A stretch of DNA of 64,000 nucleotides, taken from NCBI GenBank assembly GCA_002376235.1, contig DFNX01000016.1, positions 1,178,001 through 1,242,000 of the forward strand, read 5' to 3'. The stretch is from Neorhizobium sp. UBA3556 (GTDB taxonomy: Bacteria > Pseudomonadota > Alphaproteobacteria > Rhizobiales > Rhizobiaceae). Both the position numbers and the translations under genes were made by a program. Below are positions 16,606 through 24,623 of this stretch, piece after piece. The notes beneath the pieces are model-generated. The model was not told where the DNA came from and searched no databases. It saw only the letters and a list, made by a program, of their open reading frames with translations. Numbering within the stretch: the stretch's first letter is position 1; the number at the start of each line of letters is the position of its first letter.

Positions 16606-16735
16606 GTTTCTTCTCGTTTATAGGGCGGGTGCGGCGATCGGATCACCGATCATCCTGCATCTGCACTCGTTTTCCGTTGCGCAATTCGATAGACCGGACC
16701 GATTGAAGGATCAACCACCACTAGTCTCACGCCTG

Positions 16736-17503
16736 ATGATAGATCTGCCCAGCCTCTCTTTTTTCCTCGCCGCTGTTCCGGCAGTCATGCTTGTTGGCCT
16801 GTCTAAAGGCGGGATCGGCGGTGCCATAGCCTTGCTCGGCGTGCCGATCATGTCGTTTGCCGTAGATCCCGTTCAGGCCGCAGCGATTTTCCTACCGATC
16901 CTGCTTCTCATGGATGCCGTCGCGCTCTGGTCATGGCGCAACTACAACGACCCGAAGACCCTGATGATGATCATGCCGGGGGGATTGATCGGCATTGCGG
17001 CAGGCTGGGCCACCTCCGCCTATGTTTCCGACAATGCCTTGAGAGTGGTCATCGCGGTCGCCACCATCCTCTTCTCGATCCGATATTTCTGGCAGGTCTA
17101 CGGTTTGAAACGCGAAGCCGGGGAACCTCTTCCCCATCGTCCGGTCGCGGCAACATTCTGGGGGTCCCTGTCAGGCTATGCAAGCTTCGTTGCTCATGCA
17201 GGCGGGCCTCCATTCCAGATCTATGTCCTGCCGATGCAGCTTGATCCGAAGAATTATACCGGAGCCAGCATACGCTTCTTTGCCATTGTCAACGCGGTGA
17301 AGGTTATTCCCTTTTTCTTCCTCGGAGCCCTGGACACACGAAATTTGGCACTGTCGGCAACACTTCTGCCTGTGGCGCTCATCTCGACCATATTGGGAGC
17401 GACCTTCGTCAAGCATCTCAAGGCTGAGTTCTTCTATCCCATGAGCTACGCTCTCGCCCTGGTCGCCGGCCTCAAGCTTTTGTGGGACGGCCTGTTTCTG
17501 TGA
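16736..17503 (+). CDS. TauE/SafE family sulfite/anion permease
   Basis: A 255-residue membrane protein with about eight helices. It has GLSKGGIGGAIALLGVPIMSF near residue 22 in the first repeat and GYASFVAHAGGPPFQIYVLP near 145 in the second, the duplicated glycine-rich motifs of the TauE/SafE family (sulfite, sulfoacetate or other anion export). Substrate unknown. The start ATG at 16736 gives an N-terminus beginning MIDLPSLSFFLA; the longer open frame upstream overlaps the divergent ThiE-like gene. Confidence 0.85.
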   Translation: MIDLPSLSFFLAAVPAVMLVGLSKGGIGGAIALLGVPIMSFAVDPVQAAAIFLPILLLMDAVALWSWRNYNDPKTLMMIMPGGLIGIAAGWATSAYVSDNALRVVIAVATILFSIRYFWQVYGLKREAGEPLPHRPVAATFWGSLSGYASFVAHAGGPPFQIYVLPMQLDPKNYTGASIRFFAIVNAVKVIPFFFLGALDTRNLALSATLLPVALISTILGATFVKHLKAEFFYPMSYALALVAGLKLLWDGLFL

Positions 17504-17647
17504 GGCGTTACTGGGGAAACGATACCCCTAGAAACAATTCTGGCCGTAGCCCGCATGAACCACGACCAGAACAGAAAGATTGGGTTTTGTGCCGCTATCG
17601 GATCATTTCCAAATCAAGATCCGCGGCGATGGCTCTTTTAGCTGACC

Positions 17648-17824
17648 TTAATGGCGGGTTGACGCCTTGAGGCGCTGCACTTGGTCTTTGAGACGCAGCT
17701 TACGACGCTTTAGATCGGCAATCTCGCGATCGTCTGATGAAGGAGACGAAAGAATCGCCTGGAGCTCCTCCTCGAGATCGCCGTGCTTCTTTTCAAGCGA
17801 TGCTATATGAGCCTGGATGGTCAT
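17648..17824 (-). CDS. YdcH/DUF465 family small protein
   Basis: A 58-residue helical protein beginning MTIQAHIASLEKKHGDLEEE and continuing SSDDREIADLKRRKLRLKDQ, the DUF465 (YdcH) pattern of two antiparallel helices rich in Lys, Arg, Glu and Leu. The family is widespread in proteobacteria without a known function. It is divergent from a second DUF465 gene 230 bp away, giving a head-to-head pair of paralogues upstream of purE. Confidence 0.85.
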   Translation of the reverse strand: MTIQAHIASLEKKHGDLEEELQAILSSPSSDDREIADLKRRKLRLKDQVQRLKASTRH

Positions 17825-18053
17825 GTGGCATGTCCTTCCCTATTGCCTGCTCCGGCCACTCCATCGGCCGAAGCTTCAGGTTTACGACGGAAGTGTGACA
17901 CGATCTGCTCGGTTTGTCGAAGGTGTTTTCATGACAAGAGCGCGGCAAATTCGTGACCGCAGCTAACTTCCAGTTAATGTGGTTTGATGATAGGAGCTTG
18001 CGCATTAAGCTGGGCCGGGTCACAAGCCCGGATCGATATGGGGACTTGAAGAC

Positions 18054-18257
18054 ATGGCCGATCAGGAACAGGCGGACAACCGGCTGGCGCTGGCAAAGCT
18101 CCGGCAGGAGCATGAAGACTACGATGCCGCCATCAACGCCATGATCACAGTCGGCTGCGATGCGCTGCGCGTGCAGCGGATGAAGAAGAAAAAGCTCGCG
18201 ATCAAGGACAAGATGACCCAGATCGAAGACCAGATCCTGCCCGACATCATTGCCTAG
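18054..18257 (+). CDS. YdcH/DUF465 family small protein (second copy)
   Basis: A 67-residue protein: NRLALAKLRQEHEDYDAAIN, then RVQRMKKKKLAIKDKMTQIE, the typical LExEHxxLDxxI and KKxKLxxKDxI halves of DUF465. Its stop is 10 bp before the purE start, so it may be read together with purEK. It differs clearly from the divergent copy at 17648-17824. Confidence 0.85.
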   Translation: MADQEQADNRLALAKLRQEHEDYDAAINAMITVGCDALRVQRMKKKKLAIKDKMTQIEDQILPDIIA

Positions 18258-18267
18258 GAACGCTCAA

Positions 18268-18762
18268 ATGGCCGAGACACCGCCCGTCGCCATCATCATG
18301 GGAAGCCAGTCCGACTGGGAGACCATGAAGAACGCTGCCGAAACCCTCGATGCCCTCGAAATCGACTACGAGGCTCGCATCATTTCGGCACATCGCACAC
18401 CTGAGCGTCTGTTCAGCTTTGCCAAGGGCGCACGTGAAGAAGGCTTTCAGGTCATCATCGCCGGCGCCGGCGGGGCAGCCCACCTGCCCGGAATGGCCGC
18501 CTCGATGACGCCCCTGCCGGTCTTCGGTGTTCCGGTCCAGTCCAAGGCGCTTTCCGGCCAGGACAGCCTTCTGTCGATCGTCCAGATGCCGGCCGGCATT
18601 CCGGTCGGCACGCTCGCCATCGGCCGCGCCGGTGCGGTCAACGCCGCCCTGCTCGCAGCGGCCGTTCTGGCTCTCTCCGACGACGACATCGCCTACCGCC
18701 TGGACGAATGGCGCGCTCGCCAGAGTGCAGCGGTTGCCGAATACCCGATGGACGACGCATGA
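18268..18762 (+). CDS. purE: N5-carboxyaminoimidazole ribonucleotide mutase
   Basis: Converts N5-CAIR to CAIR in purine synthesis. The 164-residue protein contains GSQSDWETM near residue 12, SAHRTPERL near 41 and AGAGGAAHLPGMAAS near 68, the conserved PurE active-site segments including the catalytic His in SAHRT. ATG at 18268 follows AGGAA. Its stop overlaps the purK start (ATGA), the usual translational coupling of this pair. Confidence 0.97.
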   Translation: MAETPPVAIIMGSQSDWETMKNAAETLDALEIDYEARIISAHRTPERLFSFAKGAREEGFQVIIAGAGGAAHLPGMAASMTPLPVFGVPVQSKALSGQDSLLSIVQMPAGIPVGTLAIGRAGAVNAALLAAAVLALSDDDIAYRLDEWRARQSAAVAEYPMDDA

Positions 18763-19832
18763 AGGCCCAGACGATCGGCATTATCGGCGGCGGCCAGCTT
18801 GGCCGCATGCTGGCAATGGCAGCCGCAAGGCTGAACCTCACAATCATCATTCTGGAACCGCAAGCGGATTGTCCCGCAGCGCAGGTCGCCAACGAGCAGA
18901 TCATCGCAGCCTACGACGATCCGGCCGCTCTCGCAGAACTGGCCAAGCGCTGCGATATCGTCACCTACGAATTCGAGAACGTGCCGGTTTCTGCCGCCCA
19001 AACACTGGAGCGCTCAGTTCCCGTCTATCCGCCATCCAAGGCCTTGGAAGTTGCGCAGGACCGGCTGACGGAAAAACGCTTTCTGAACGCCTGCGGCATC
19101 GAGACCGCCCGCTTCCATGCGGTCAACAGCCAGCAGGAGCTTGAAGCAGCGCTGGCCGATTTCGGTGGCAAGGGCGTACTGAAGACCTGTCGCATGGGTT
19201 ACGACGGCAAGGGTCAGCGCGTCTTCCGCTCGACCGACGATTCACCCGCCGGCGCTTATGAGGCGCTCGGCTCCGTGCCGCTGATTCTCGAAAGCTTTGT
19301 TGCCTTCGAGCGCGAGATCTCGATCATCGCTGCACGCTCCAAGGATGGCACGATCCGCTGCTATGATCCGGCGGAAAACGTCCACCGTAACGGCATCCTG
19401 CACACCTCTACCCTCCCGGCGAACATTTCCGCAGAAACCGCCTCTACAGCCCGTGCCGCAGCCGAAAAGCTGCTTGCAGCGCTGGATTATGTCGGCGTCA
19501 TCGGCATGGAATTCTTCGCCATGGCGGATGGCACGCTGATCGCCAACGAGATTGCCCCGCGCGTCCACAATTCCGGCCACTGGACGGAGGCTGCCTGCGT
19601 CATCTCGCAATTCGAGCAGCATATGCGCGCGGTTGCCGGCCTTGCGCTGGGCGATCCGGGTCGCCATTCCGATTGCGTGATGACCAACCTGATCGGCGAC
19701 GACATTCTCGCCCTGCCGGAGTGGCTGGCAGCCAAGGATGTTCTTGTCCATCTTTACGGCAAGACGGAAGCGCGTCCGGGCCGCAAAATGGGCCATGTCA
19801 CCGAATTGAAAGGCCGGAAAACCTCGTCATAA
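18759..19832 (+). CDS. purK: N5-carboxyaminoimidazole ribonucleotide synthase
   Basis: ATP-grasp enzyme making N5-CAIR from AIR, bicarbonate and ATP, the substrate of PurE. The 357-residue protein begins with GIIGGGQLGRMLAMAAA, has YEFENVP near residue 71 and the ATP-grasp segments KTCRMGYDGKGQ near 144 and EIAPRVHNSGHWTEAA near 262. The ATG overlaps the purE stop by 4 bp. Confidence 0.97.
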   Translation: MKAQTIGIIGGGQLGRMLAMAAARLNLTIIILEPQADCPAAQVANEQIIAAYDDPAALAELAKRCDIVTYEFENVPVSAAQTLERSVPVYPPSKALEVAQDRLTEKRFLNACGIETARFHAVNSQQELEAALADFGGKGVLKTCRMGYDGKGQRVFRSTDDSPAGAYEALGSVPLILESFVAFEREISIIAARSKDGTIRCYDPAENVHRNGILHTSTLPANISAETASTARAAAEKLLAALDYVGVIGMEFFAMADGTLIANEIAPRVHNSGHWTEAACVISQFEQHMRAVAGLALGDPGRHSDCVMTNLIGDDILALPEWLAAKDVLVHLYGKTEARPGRKMGHVTELKGRKTSS

Positions 19833-19834
19833 GG

Positions 19835-19863
19835 TTGACATGGAGAAAGCCTCGGGTTATCTG
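19835..19863 (+). promoter_or_regulatory. Candidate sigma-70 promoter of rpmJ
   Basis: TTGACA (19835-19840), 17-bp spacer, TATCTG (19858-19863; TTATCT one base earlier). It starts two bases after the purK stop and would give a leader of about 95-100 nt before rpmJ. The leader is GC-rich and can fold: GGCTC/GAGCC near 19932-19944, and GCGCGCC with GGCGCGC around 19878-19912. Confidence 0.5.
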
Positions 19864-19967
19864 CACCCCAACCTGAGGCGCGCCCCTATCTCTAGGGACT
19901 AGGCGGCGCGCTTTCGATTGTTAGAGACAAGCGGCTCTATGAGCCCACAGACTGCTGGACCAGTACA

Positions 19968-20093
19968 ATGAAGATCAAGAACTCGCTTAAGGCGCTGAAG
20001 GCTCGTCACCGCGACAACCGTCTGGTTCGCCGTAAGGGCCGCATTTACATCATCAACAAGCAGAACCCGCGCTTCAAGGCCCGCCAGGGCTGA
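19968..20093 (+). CDS. rpmJ: 50S ribosomal protein L36
   Basis: A 41-residue basic protein: MKIKNSLKALKARHRDN at the start, then RRKGRIYIINKQNPRFKARQ. This is the L36 family, and it lacks all cysteines, so it is the zinc-independent form. L36 is a small protein of the large ribosomal subunit. It stands alone, behind its own promoter-like sequence and a structured leader, and is followed by several hairpins. Confidence 0.95.
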   Translation: MKIKNSLKALKARHRDNRLVRRKGRIYIINKQNPRFKARQG

Positions 20094-20123
20094 TTGCTCA
20101 AGGCGAGTTTCTCGCCTGCAATC
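20092..20123 (+). terminator. Hairpin after rpmJ
   Basis: GATTGC (20092-20097) pairs with GCAATC (20118-20123) and encloses AGGCGAG-TTT-CTCGCCT (20101-20117). It overlaps the rpmJ stop codon. No long T-run follows, so it may protect the mRNA end or pause polymerase rather than terminate alone. Confidence 0.5.
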
Positions 20124-20161
20124 AAATTGTCGATAGCGCGACAATTCGGCTTTGACCTTCG

Positions 20162-20191
20162 GCGCATCCGGATTATTTTATCCGGATGCGC
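20162..20191 (+). promoter_or_regulatory. 12-bp hairpin enclosing the start codon of the TPR gene
   Basis: GCGCATCCGGAT (20162-20173) is a perfect complement of ATCCGGATGCGC (20180-20191) with a TATTTT loop. The start codon ATG at 20186-20188 lies inside the right arm. The stem could be the main terminator of rpmJ, block initiation of the downstream gene, or both. Confidence 0.6.
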
Positions 20192-20818
20192 TATTTGCTT
20201 TTGAGCACCCCCATTCTGGCTTTGGCCGCTCTTGCCCCTGTCGCTCATGCACAGGCGCCTCAAGCCGCCCCGCCCTCACAAGCGGTGCCGCAACCAGCTG
20301 CTCCACCGATAGAATCAGCGGCTCCCACGATTGCAGCCTCAAAACCACTCGACACATTGTTCGAGGCATTGAAGCGGGAACGCGATCCTGAAAAAGCCAA
20401 AGGGATCGCCAGCCAGATCATTGCCGAGATGAACGATTCGGGCAGCGCCACCGTCAATCTGCTGATGCAGTGGTCCGAAGAGGCCATCAAGGAAAAGAAG
20501 AGCGCTGCCGCGCTGGATTTCCTCGACCGCGTCACCCTTCTCGACCCCGCCTTCACCGAGGGCTGGAACCGGCGCGCAACGCTTCATTACACGATGGGCG
20601 ATCGGCGCAAGTCGATGGCCGATATCGCCGAGGTGCTGAAACGCGAACCCCGCCACTTCGGTGCCCTTGCGGGCCTTGCTGGTATTTTGATGGAAGCCGA
20701 GGACGACGCGTTGGCACTGAAGGCATGGGAGCGGTATCTAAGCGTCTACCCGGCAGATCGAGACGCACAGGAAGCCGTCTCGAAACTCTCGGAGAAGATA
20801 GCCGGAAACCGGACGTGA
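20186..20818 (+). CDS. Secreted TPR-repeat protein
   Basis: A 210-residue protein with a signal peptide (about 1-22, ending PVAHAQA), a Pro/Ala/Gln-rich linker to about residue 55, and then tetratricopeptide-like helices, for example FTEGWNRRATLHYTMGDRRK near 127 and HFGALAGLAGILMEAEDDAL near 155. The family is common in rhizobia without a known role. No Shine-Dalgarno sequence is visible and no other start gives a signal peptide, so the ATG at 20186, buried in a hairpin, is accepted. The hydrolase gene follows after 22 bp. Confidence 0.8.
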   Translation: MRYLLLSTPILALAALAPVAHAQAPQAAPPSQAVPQPAAPPIESAAPTIAASKPLDTLFEALKRERDPEKAKGIASQIIAEMNDSGSATVNLLMQWSEEAIKEKKSAAALDFLDRVTLLDPAFTEGWNRRATLHYTMGDRRKSMADIAEVLKREPRHFGALAGLAGILMEAEDDALALKAWERYLSVYPADRDAQEAVSKLSEKIAGNRT

Positions 20819-20840
20819 ACCTTTCTCCGGTCGCCCTTCG

Positions 20841-21881
20841 ATGATACTGCCGCTTGCCCTCACAGCCATCCTCCTCGCAGCGGCCTTCGGCTTTACCGCC
20901 TGGAAGAGCCACCAGATCGAGCGGCAGTTTCCGCGTGATGGCGAACTGATCGATGTCGGCGGCTACAGGATCAACGCGCTGCATATTCCTGCACCGCCAA
21001 ATCCCGCCCTTCCCCCGATCGTCTTCATCCATGGAGCCAGCGGCAACCTGCGCGACCAGGAAACCGCCTTCCGCAGACTTCTGGAGGGCCGTGCAGAGCT
21101 TCTCTTCATTGACAGGCCCGGACATGGCTATTCCGAGCGTGGCGGACCTGAGAACGGCTTTCCGGACGGACAGGCCGCCGCCATCAGCCGCGTCATGGAT
21201 GTGAAGGGAATAAACCGCGCAATCATTGTTGGCCACTCCTTCGGCGGCGCAATCGCGGCAAGCTTTGCCGTCTTCCATCCCGAAAAGACAGCAGGCCTGC
21301 TGTTTCTCGCGCCCGCGACACATCCCTGGCCTGGTGGCGTGGATTGGTATTACAAGATTGCGGCCGCCCCCTATCTGGGCTGGTGGTTCACCCGCCTCGT
21401 CAGCCTGCCCGCCGGCCTGGTCCTGATGGACGGCGCAACAAAGTCCGTCTTCAGCCCCAACCGCCGCCGTGACCGCTATGTCGAGGAAGGCGCACCGGCC
21501 CTCGTATTGCGGCCGGAAAATTTCCGTAACAACGCGGTCGATGTCGCCAACCTTCACGACTACGTCACACGCGTCTCACCACGCTACAAAGAGATCACGG
21601 CACCAACCATCATCATCACCGGCGACAGCGACCCGATCGTGCTCGAAGAAATCCATTCGCGAGGCCTCGCCCGTCATATAGCAGGCTCGGAACTCGTCAT
21701 GATCCACGGCCTCGGCCACAAGCCGGATTATGTCGTGCCCGACGTGGCGATTGCTGCAATGGAGAAGATCGCCGGCATGGACCGCGACTTGAAGGCACTG
21801 GCGCGCTTGGCGGAGGCCCGGCTGACCCAGTCGGGAGTTTCGGATCAGCCTGCAATAGGCATGACGATCGAAAAGATCTGA
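20841..21881 (+). CDS. Alpha/beta hydrolase, membrane-anchored
   Basis: A 346-residue hydrolase-fold protein with an N-terminal hydrophobic anchor (about 1-18). The catalytic elements are all visible: the oxyanion segment FIHGASGNLRD near 64, the nucleophile elbow IVGHSFGGAI near 131, an acidic residue in ITGDSDPIVLE near 259 and the His of MIHGLGHKPDY near 287. Substrate unknown; esterase, haloperoxidase-like or epoxide hydrolase activities are all found in this fold. It is 22 bp after the TPR gene and convergent with the acetyltransferase gene. Confidence 0.85.
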   Translation: MILPLALTAILLAAAFGFTAWKSHQIERQFPRDGELIDVGGYRINALHIPAPPNPALPPIVFIHGASGNLRDQETAFRRLLEGRAELLFIDRPGHGYSERGGPENGFPDGQAAAISRVMDVKGINRAIIVGHSFGGAIAASFAVFHPEKTAGLLFLAPATHPWPGGVDWYYKIAAAPYLGWWFTRLVSLPAGLVLMDGATKSVFSPNRRRDRYVEEGAPALVLRPENFRNNAVDVANLHDYVTRVSPRYKEITAPTIIITGDSDPIVLEEIHSRGLARHIAGSELVMIHGLGHKPDYVVPDVAIAAMEKIAGMDRDLKALARLAEARLTQSGVSDQPAIGMTIEKI

Positions 21882-21890
21882 GCTCCATGA

Positions 21891-22421
21891 TTATGTCGCC
21901 GCAACGACATGCCTGTAGACGACATCTTCCGGATCATGCCGCCCGGCCGTCTCGTCAAGCCGGGCGCCCAACCTTTCGGCAAGCCGCCGGGATTTGTCGT
22001 TATTCCGATGAACATAGCTGACCAGCGTCTTCAGGCCGAGTATCTCGAAGCCCCATTTGCGCAATGCGGCTGCAGCCTCCAGAGCATAACCACGCCCCTC
22101 GAAGCAGGGGAAGAGAAGCCAGCCCAATTCGTGCTCCGGAAACAACGGCCCGGCATTGATGCCGACCTGACCGATGCAGGTGCCGTCGTCCCGCCTCTCG
22201 ATCATCAATGAACCATGTCCCATCAGCGGCCACTGCGCCACGTCATGGCAGAACATGCCCCAGGCGGCGGCCTGCGAAAACGGGCCACCCATATGCTCTG
22301 CCCGATCCGACGCCATGAACGCCGCATAGCTCGGCCAGTCCGCCATGCTCGGCACCCGCAGCCTGAGACGGTCGGTTTCGATCTCCGGGATTGAAAGAGA
22401 TGATTGATTGTTCATGGACAT
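21891..22421 (-). CDS. GNAT family N-acetyltransferase (RimJ/RimL type)
   Basis: A 176-residue protein beginning MSMNNQSSLSIPEIETDRL, with the RimJ-type N-terminal ETDRLRLRVP, then GHGSLMIERRDDGTCIGQVGI and the acetyl-CoA-binding turn around CFEGRGYALEAAAAL near residue 113. YVHRNNDKSRRLAERLGAR is the conserved C-terminal part. This branch acetylates protein N-termini or small molecules; the substrate is unknown. The start follows the pyk terminator closely, so it may be expressed by read-through from pyk. Confidence 0.85.
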   Translation of the reverse strand: MSMNNQSSLSIPEIETDRLRLRVPSMADWPSYAAFMASDRAEHMGGPFSQAAAWGMFCHDVAQWPLMGHGSLMIERRDDGTCIGQVGINAGPLFPEHELGWLLFPCFEGRGYALEAAAALRKWGFEILGLKTLVSYVHRNNDKSRRLAERLGARLDETAGRHDPEDVVYRHVVAAT

Positions 22422-22430
22422 GCTCGTTCC

Positions 22431-22462
22431 AAAACGACAAACGGCCGGATTGCTCCGGCCGT
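22431..22462 (-). terminator. Intrinsic terminator of pyk
   Basis: Minus strand: ACGGCCGGA (22462-22454), loop GCAA, TCCGGCCGT (22449-22441), then TTGTCGTTTT. It is 29 bp after the pyk stop. Confidence 0.8.
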
Positions 22463-22490
22463 CTGGTAATTGCAAATTGTGTCAGCCCGA

Positions 22491-23930
22491 TTATGCGCCG
22501 GTCTGGCCGTCAGCGCCGATATAGGCGATGCGCAGCATGTTGGTCGAACCGGGCGTGCCGAGCGGAACGCCGGCCGAGATGATGACGCGGTCGCCTGGCT
22601 TGCCGAACTCTTCCGAAACGGTGATGCGCGCAGCGCGGTTCACCATGTCTTCCAGATCGTGTGCATCCTCGGTCACAACGCAGTGCAGGCCCCAGCAGAC
22701 GGCAAGACGACGAGCGGTCTTGACGCTCGGCGAGAGCGCCAGGATCGGAACATTCGGACGCTCGCGCGAGGCGCGAAGGCCGGTCGTGCCCGACTGCGTG
22801 TAGGTGACGATTGCGGCGGCCTTGAGCGTTTCGGCAATCTGGCGGGCAGCAAGCGAGATCGCGTCGGAACCGGTTGCTTCCGGCGTTGCGCGCTGTGCGT
22901 AGATGATGCTCGGATAGAGCGGATCCTGCTCGACCTGACGGGCGATGGAGGCCATCATCGATACAGCTTCGACCGGATACTGGCCGGAAGCTGATTCGGC
23001 CGACAGCATGACGGCATCGGCGCCTTCGAAAACGGCGATCGACACGTCGGAGACTTCCGCGCGGGTCGGAACCGGAGCCGTAATCATCGATTCCAGCATC
23101 TGGGTGGCAACCACGACCGGCTTGCCGGCACGACGGCAGGCGCGGGTCAGCTGCTTCTGGATGCCGGGAACCATTTCGATCGGCATTTCCACGCCAAGGT
23201 CACCACGGGCAACCATGACGGCATCGGAAAGCTCGATGATTTCGTCGATGCGCTCGATAGCCTGCGGCTTTTCGATCTTCGACATGATGCCGACGCGGCC
23301 GCGTGCGATCTTGCGGACTTCCGCCAGATCTTCCGGACGCTGCACGAAGGACAGCGCAACCCAGTCAGCGTCTTCGGTGGCGAGAACGGCATCGAGGTCG
23401 GCACGGTCCTTGTCGGTCAGAACGCCGACGGTCAGGATCGTGTCGGGCAGGCTGACGCCCTTGCGGTCGGAAATGCTGGTACCGGCAACAACGGTGCAGA
23501 CGATCTTCTTGCCGTCGACTTCGACAGCCTTCAGCGCCAGCTTGCCATCATCGATCAGCAGGCGATCACCGGCCTTGACGGCTTCGAGGATTTCCGGATG
23601 CGGAAGATAGACGCGGTTTTCGTCACCCGGCGCTTCGTTGTTGTCGAGCGTGAATGTCTGACCTGGGGTCAGGGTTACTTTGGTGTTGGCAAATTTGCCG
23701 ACGCGAAGCTTCGGTCCCTGCAGGTCACAGAGAATACCGATCGGGCGACCCGACTTCTTTTCGACCGAGCGAATGCGCTCGATCAGGGTACGCATCATGT
23801 CATGGCTGGCGTGGCTCATGTTGATACGGAAGAGGTCAGCGCCTGCTTCGTGGAGCTTCTGGATCATTGCCTCTTCCGACGATGCCGGACCGAGCGTGGC
23901 AAGGATCTTTACTTTGCGGTTACGCCTCAT
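22491..23930 (-). CDS. pyk: Pyruvate kinase
   Basis: Last step of glycolysis, phosphoenolpyruvate plus ADP to pyruvate plus ATP. The 479-residue protein has RKVKILATLGPAS at the N-terminus, RINMSHASH near 36, GPKLRVGKF near 72, the catalytic lysine segment IMSKIEKPQAIERIDEII near 216, VARGDLGVEMP near 243 and MLSAESASGQYPVEAV near 308. The ATG at 23930 overlaps the stop of the upstream DUF1036 gene by one base (TGATG), indicating translational coupling. Confidence 0.97.
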   Translation of the reverse strand: MRRNRKVKILATLGPASSEEAMIQKLHEAGADLFRINMSHASHDMMRTLIERIRSVEKKSGRPIGILCDLQGPKLRVGKFANTKVTLTPGQTFTLDNNEAPGDENRVYLPHPEILEAVKAGDRLLIDDGKLALKAVEVDGKKIVCTVVAGTSISDRKGVSLPDTILTVGVLTDKDRADLDAVLATEDADWVALSFVQRPEDLAEVRKIARGRVGIMSKIEKPQAIERIDEIIELSDAVMVARGDLGVEMPIEMVPGIQKQLTRACRRAGKPVVVATQMLESMITAPVPTRAEVSDVSIAVFEGADAVMLSAESASGQYPVEAVSMMASIARQVEQDPLYPSIIYAQRATPEATGSDAISLAARQIAETLKAAAIVTYTQSGTTGLRASRERPNVPILALSPSVKTARRLAVCWGLHCVVTEDAHDLEDMVNRAARITVSEEFGKPGDRVIISAGVPLGTPGSTNMLRIAYIGADGQTGA

Positions 23931-24403
23931 CAATTCTGGCCTTCTTGCGTACCGGGCGTGTCCGAAAGCTGGACCATCCAGCTCCCCTGACGACCCGTAT
24001 CATACTCTTTGAAACCCATGCGCTGGTGGCCACGGGTAAAACAATCATTCACGCCGACGATTTTGAATTCGTTCTCGGCGACGCACATATTGATATTTCC
24101 GGTCCACCGCCCTCCTCGGGCGGCATCCTCGGCATAAAGATAATAGTATCGTGACTGCAGTTCCCCTTCGATCAGAGTAGCGCAGGTGGAAGCAGGAACC
24201 TGCCACCATCCCTCGGTATTCCAACCATCCTGGGCACGATAACCGATTGCCACCCCGACAAGATTCTGCGTGCCATTACAGACACGAAAATCAGCATGAG
24301 CCGGAGAAGCCATAAGAAGCGGTGCGCCTGCGCAAACAGCGAAAACACCCACCGGAACGGAAAGGAGCGAACGAAGATAGATTTTAATCGATTTTATCGG
24401 CAC
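23930..24403 (-). CDS. DUF1036 periplasmic protein
   Basis: A 157-residue protein with a signal peptide (about 1-39, ending MASPAHADF) and a small domain with FRVCNGTQNLVGVAIGYR, WQVPASTCATLIEG and CVAENEFKIVG, the DUF1036 family with conserved cysteines. Function unknown. A GTG at 24403 is chosen as start because it gives a clean signal peptide; the open frame runs further up to 24664 but that part is low-complexity and overlaps the divergent gene. The stop overlaps the pyk start, a curious pairing of a secreted protein with a glycolytic enzyme. Confidence 0.75.
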   Translation of the reverse strand: MPIKSIKIYLRSLLSVPVGVFAVCAGAPLLMASPAHADFRVCNGTQNLVGVAIGYRAQDGWNTEGWWQVPASTCATLIEGELQSRYYYLYAEDAARGGRWTGNINMCVAENEFKIVGVNDCFTRGHQRMGFKEYDTGRQGSWMVQLSDTPGTQEGQN

Positions 24404-24623
24404 GGTTTCCGTCAGGTCTCCATGGTTATCGTGGAGGCACTTTCTCGCGCGCAACGGGCAGAAAGTCAACGAAGCTGTGGTTGATTGCGTCGCCCTGCCG
24501 CTGCGCTTCGTCAAAATTCCATTATCCCTTTGGGCAGACTTGATTTTTGACAAGCCCACCGCTGTCCCCTTGCGCCAGATCGGGCACCATGCGATCACCA
24601 AACTCACAACATAATCGTTTGAA

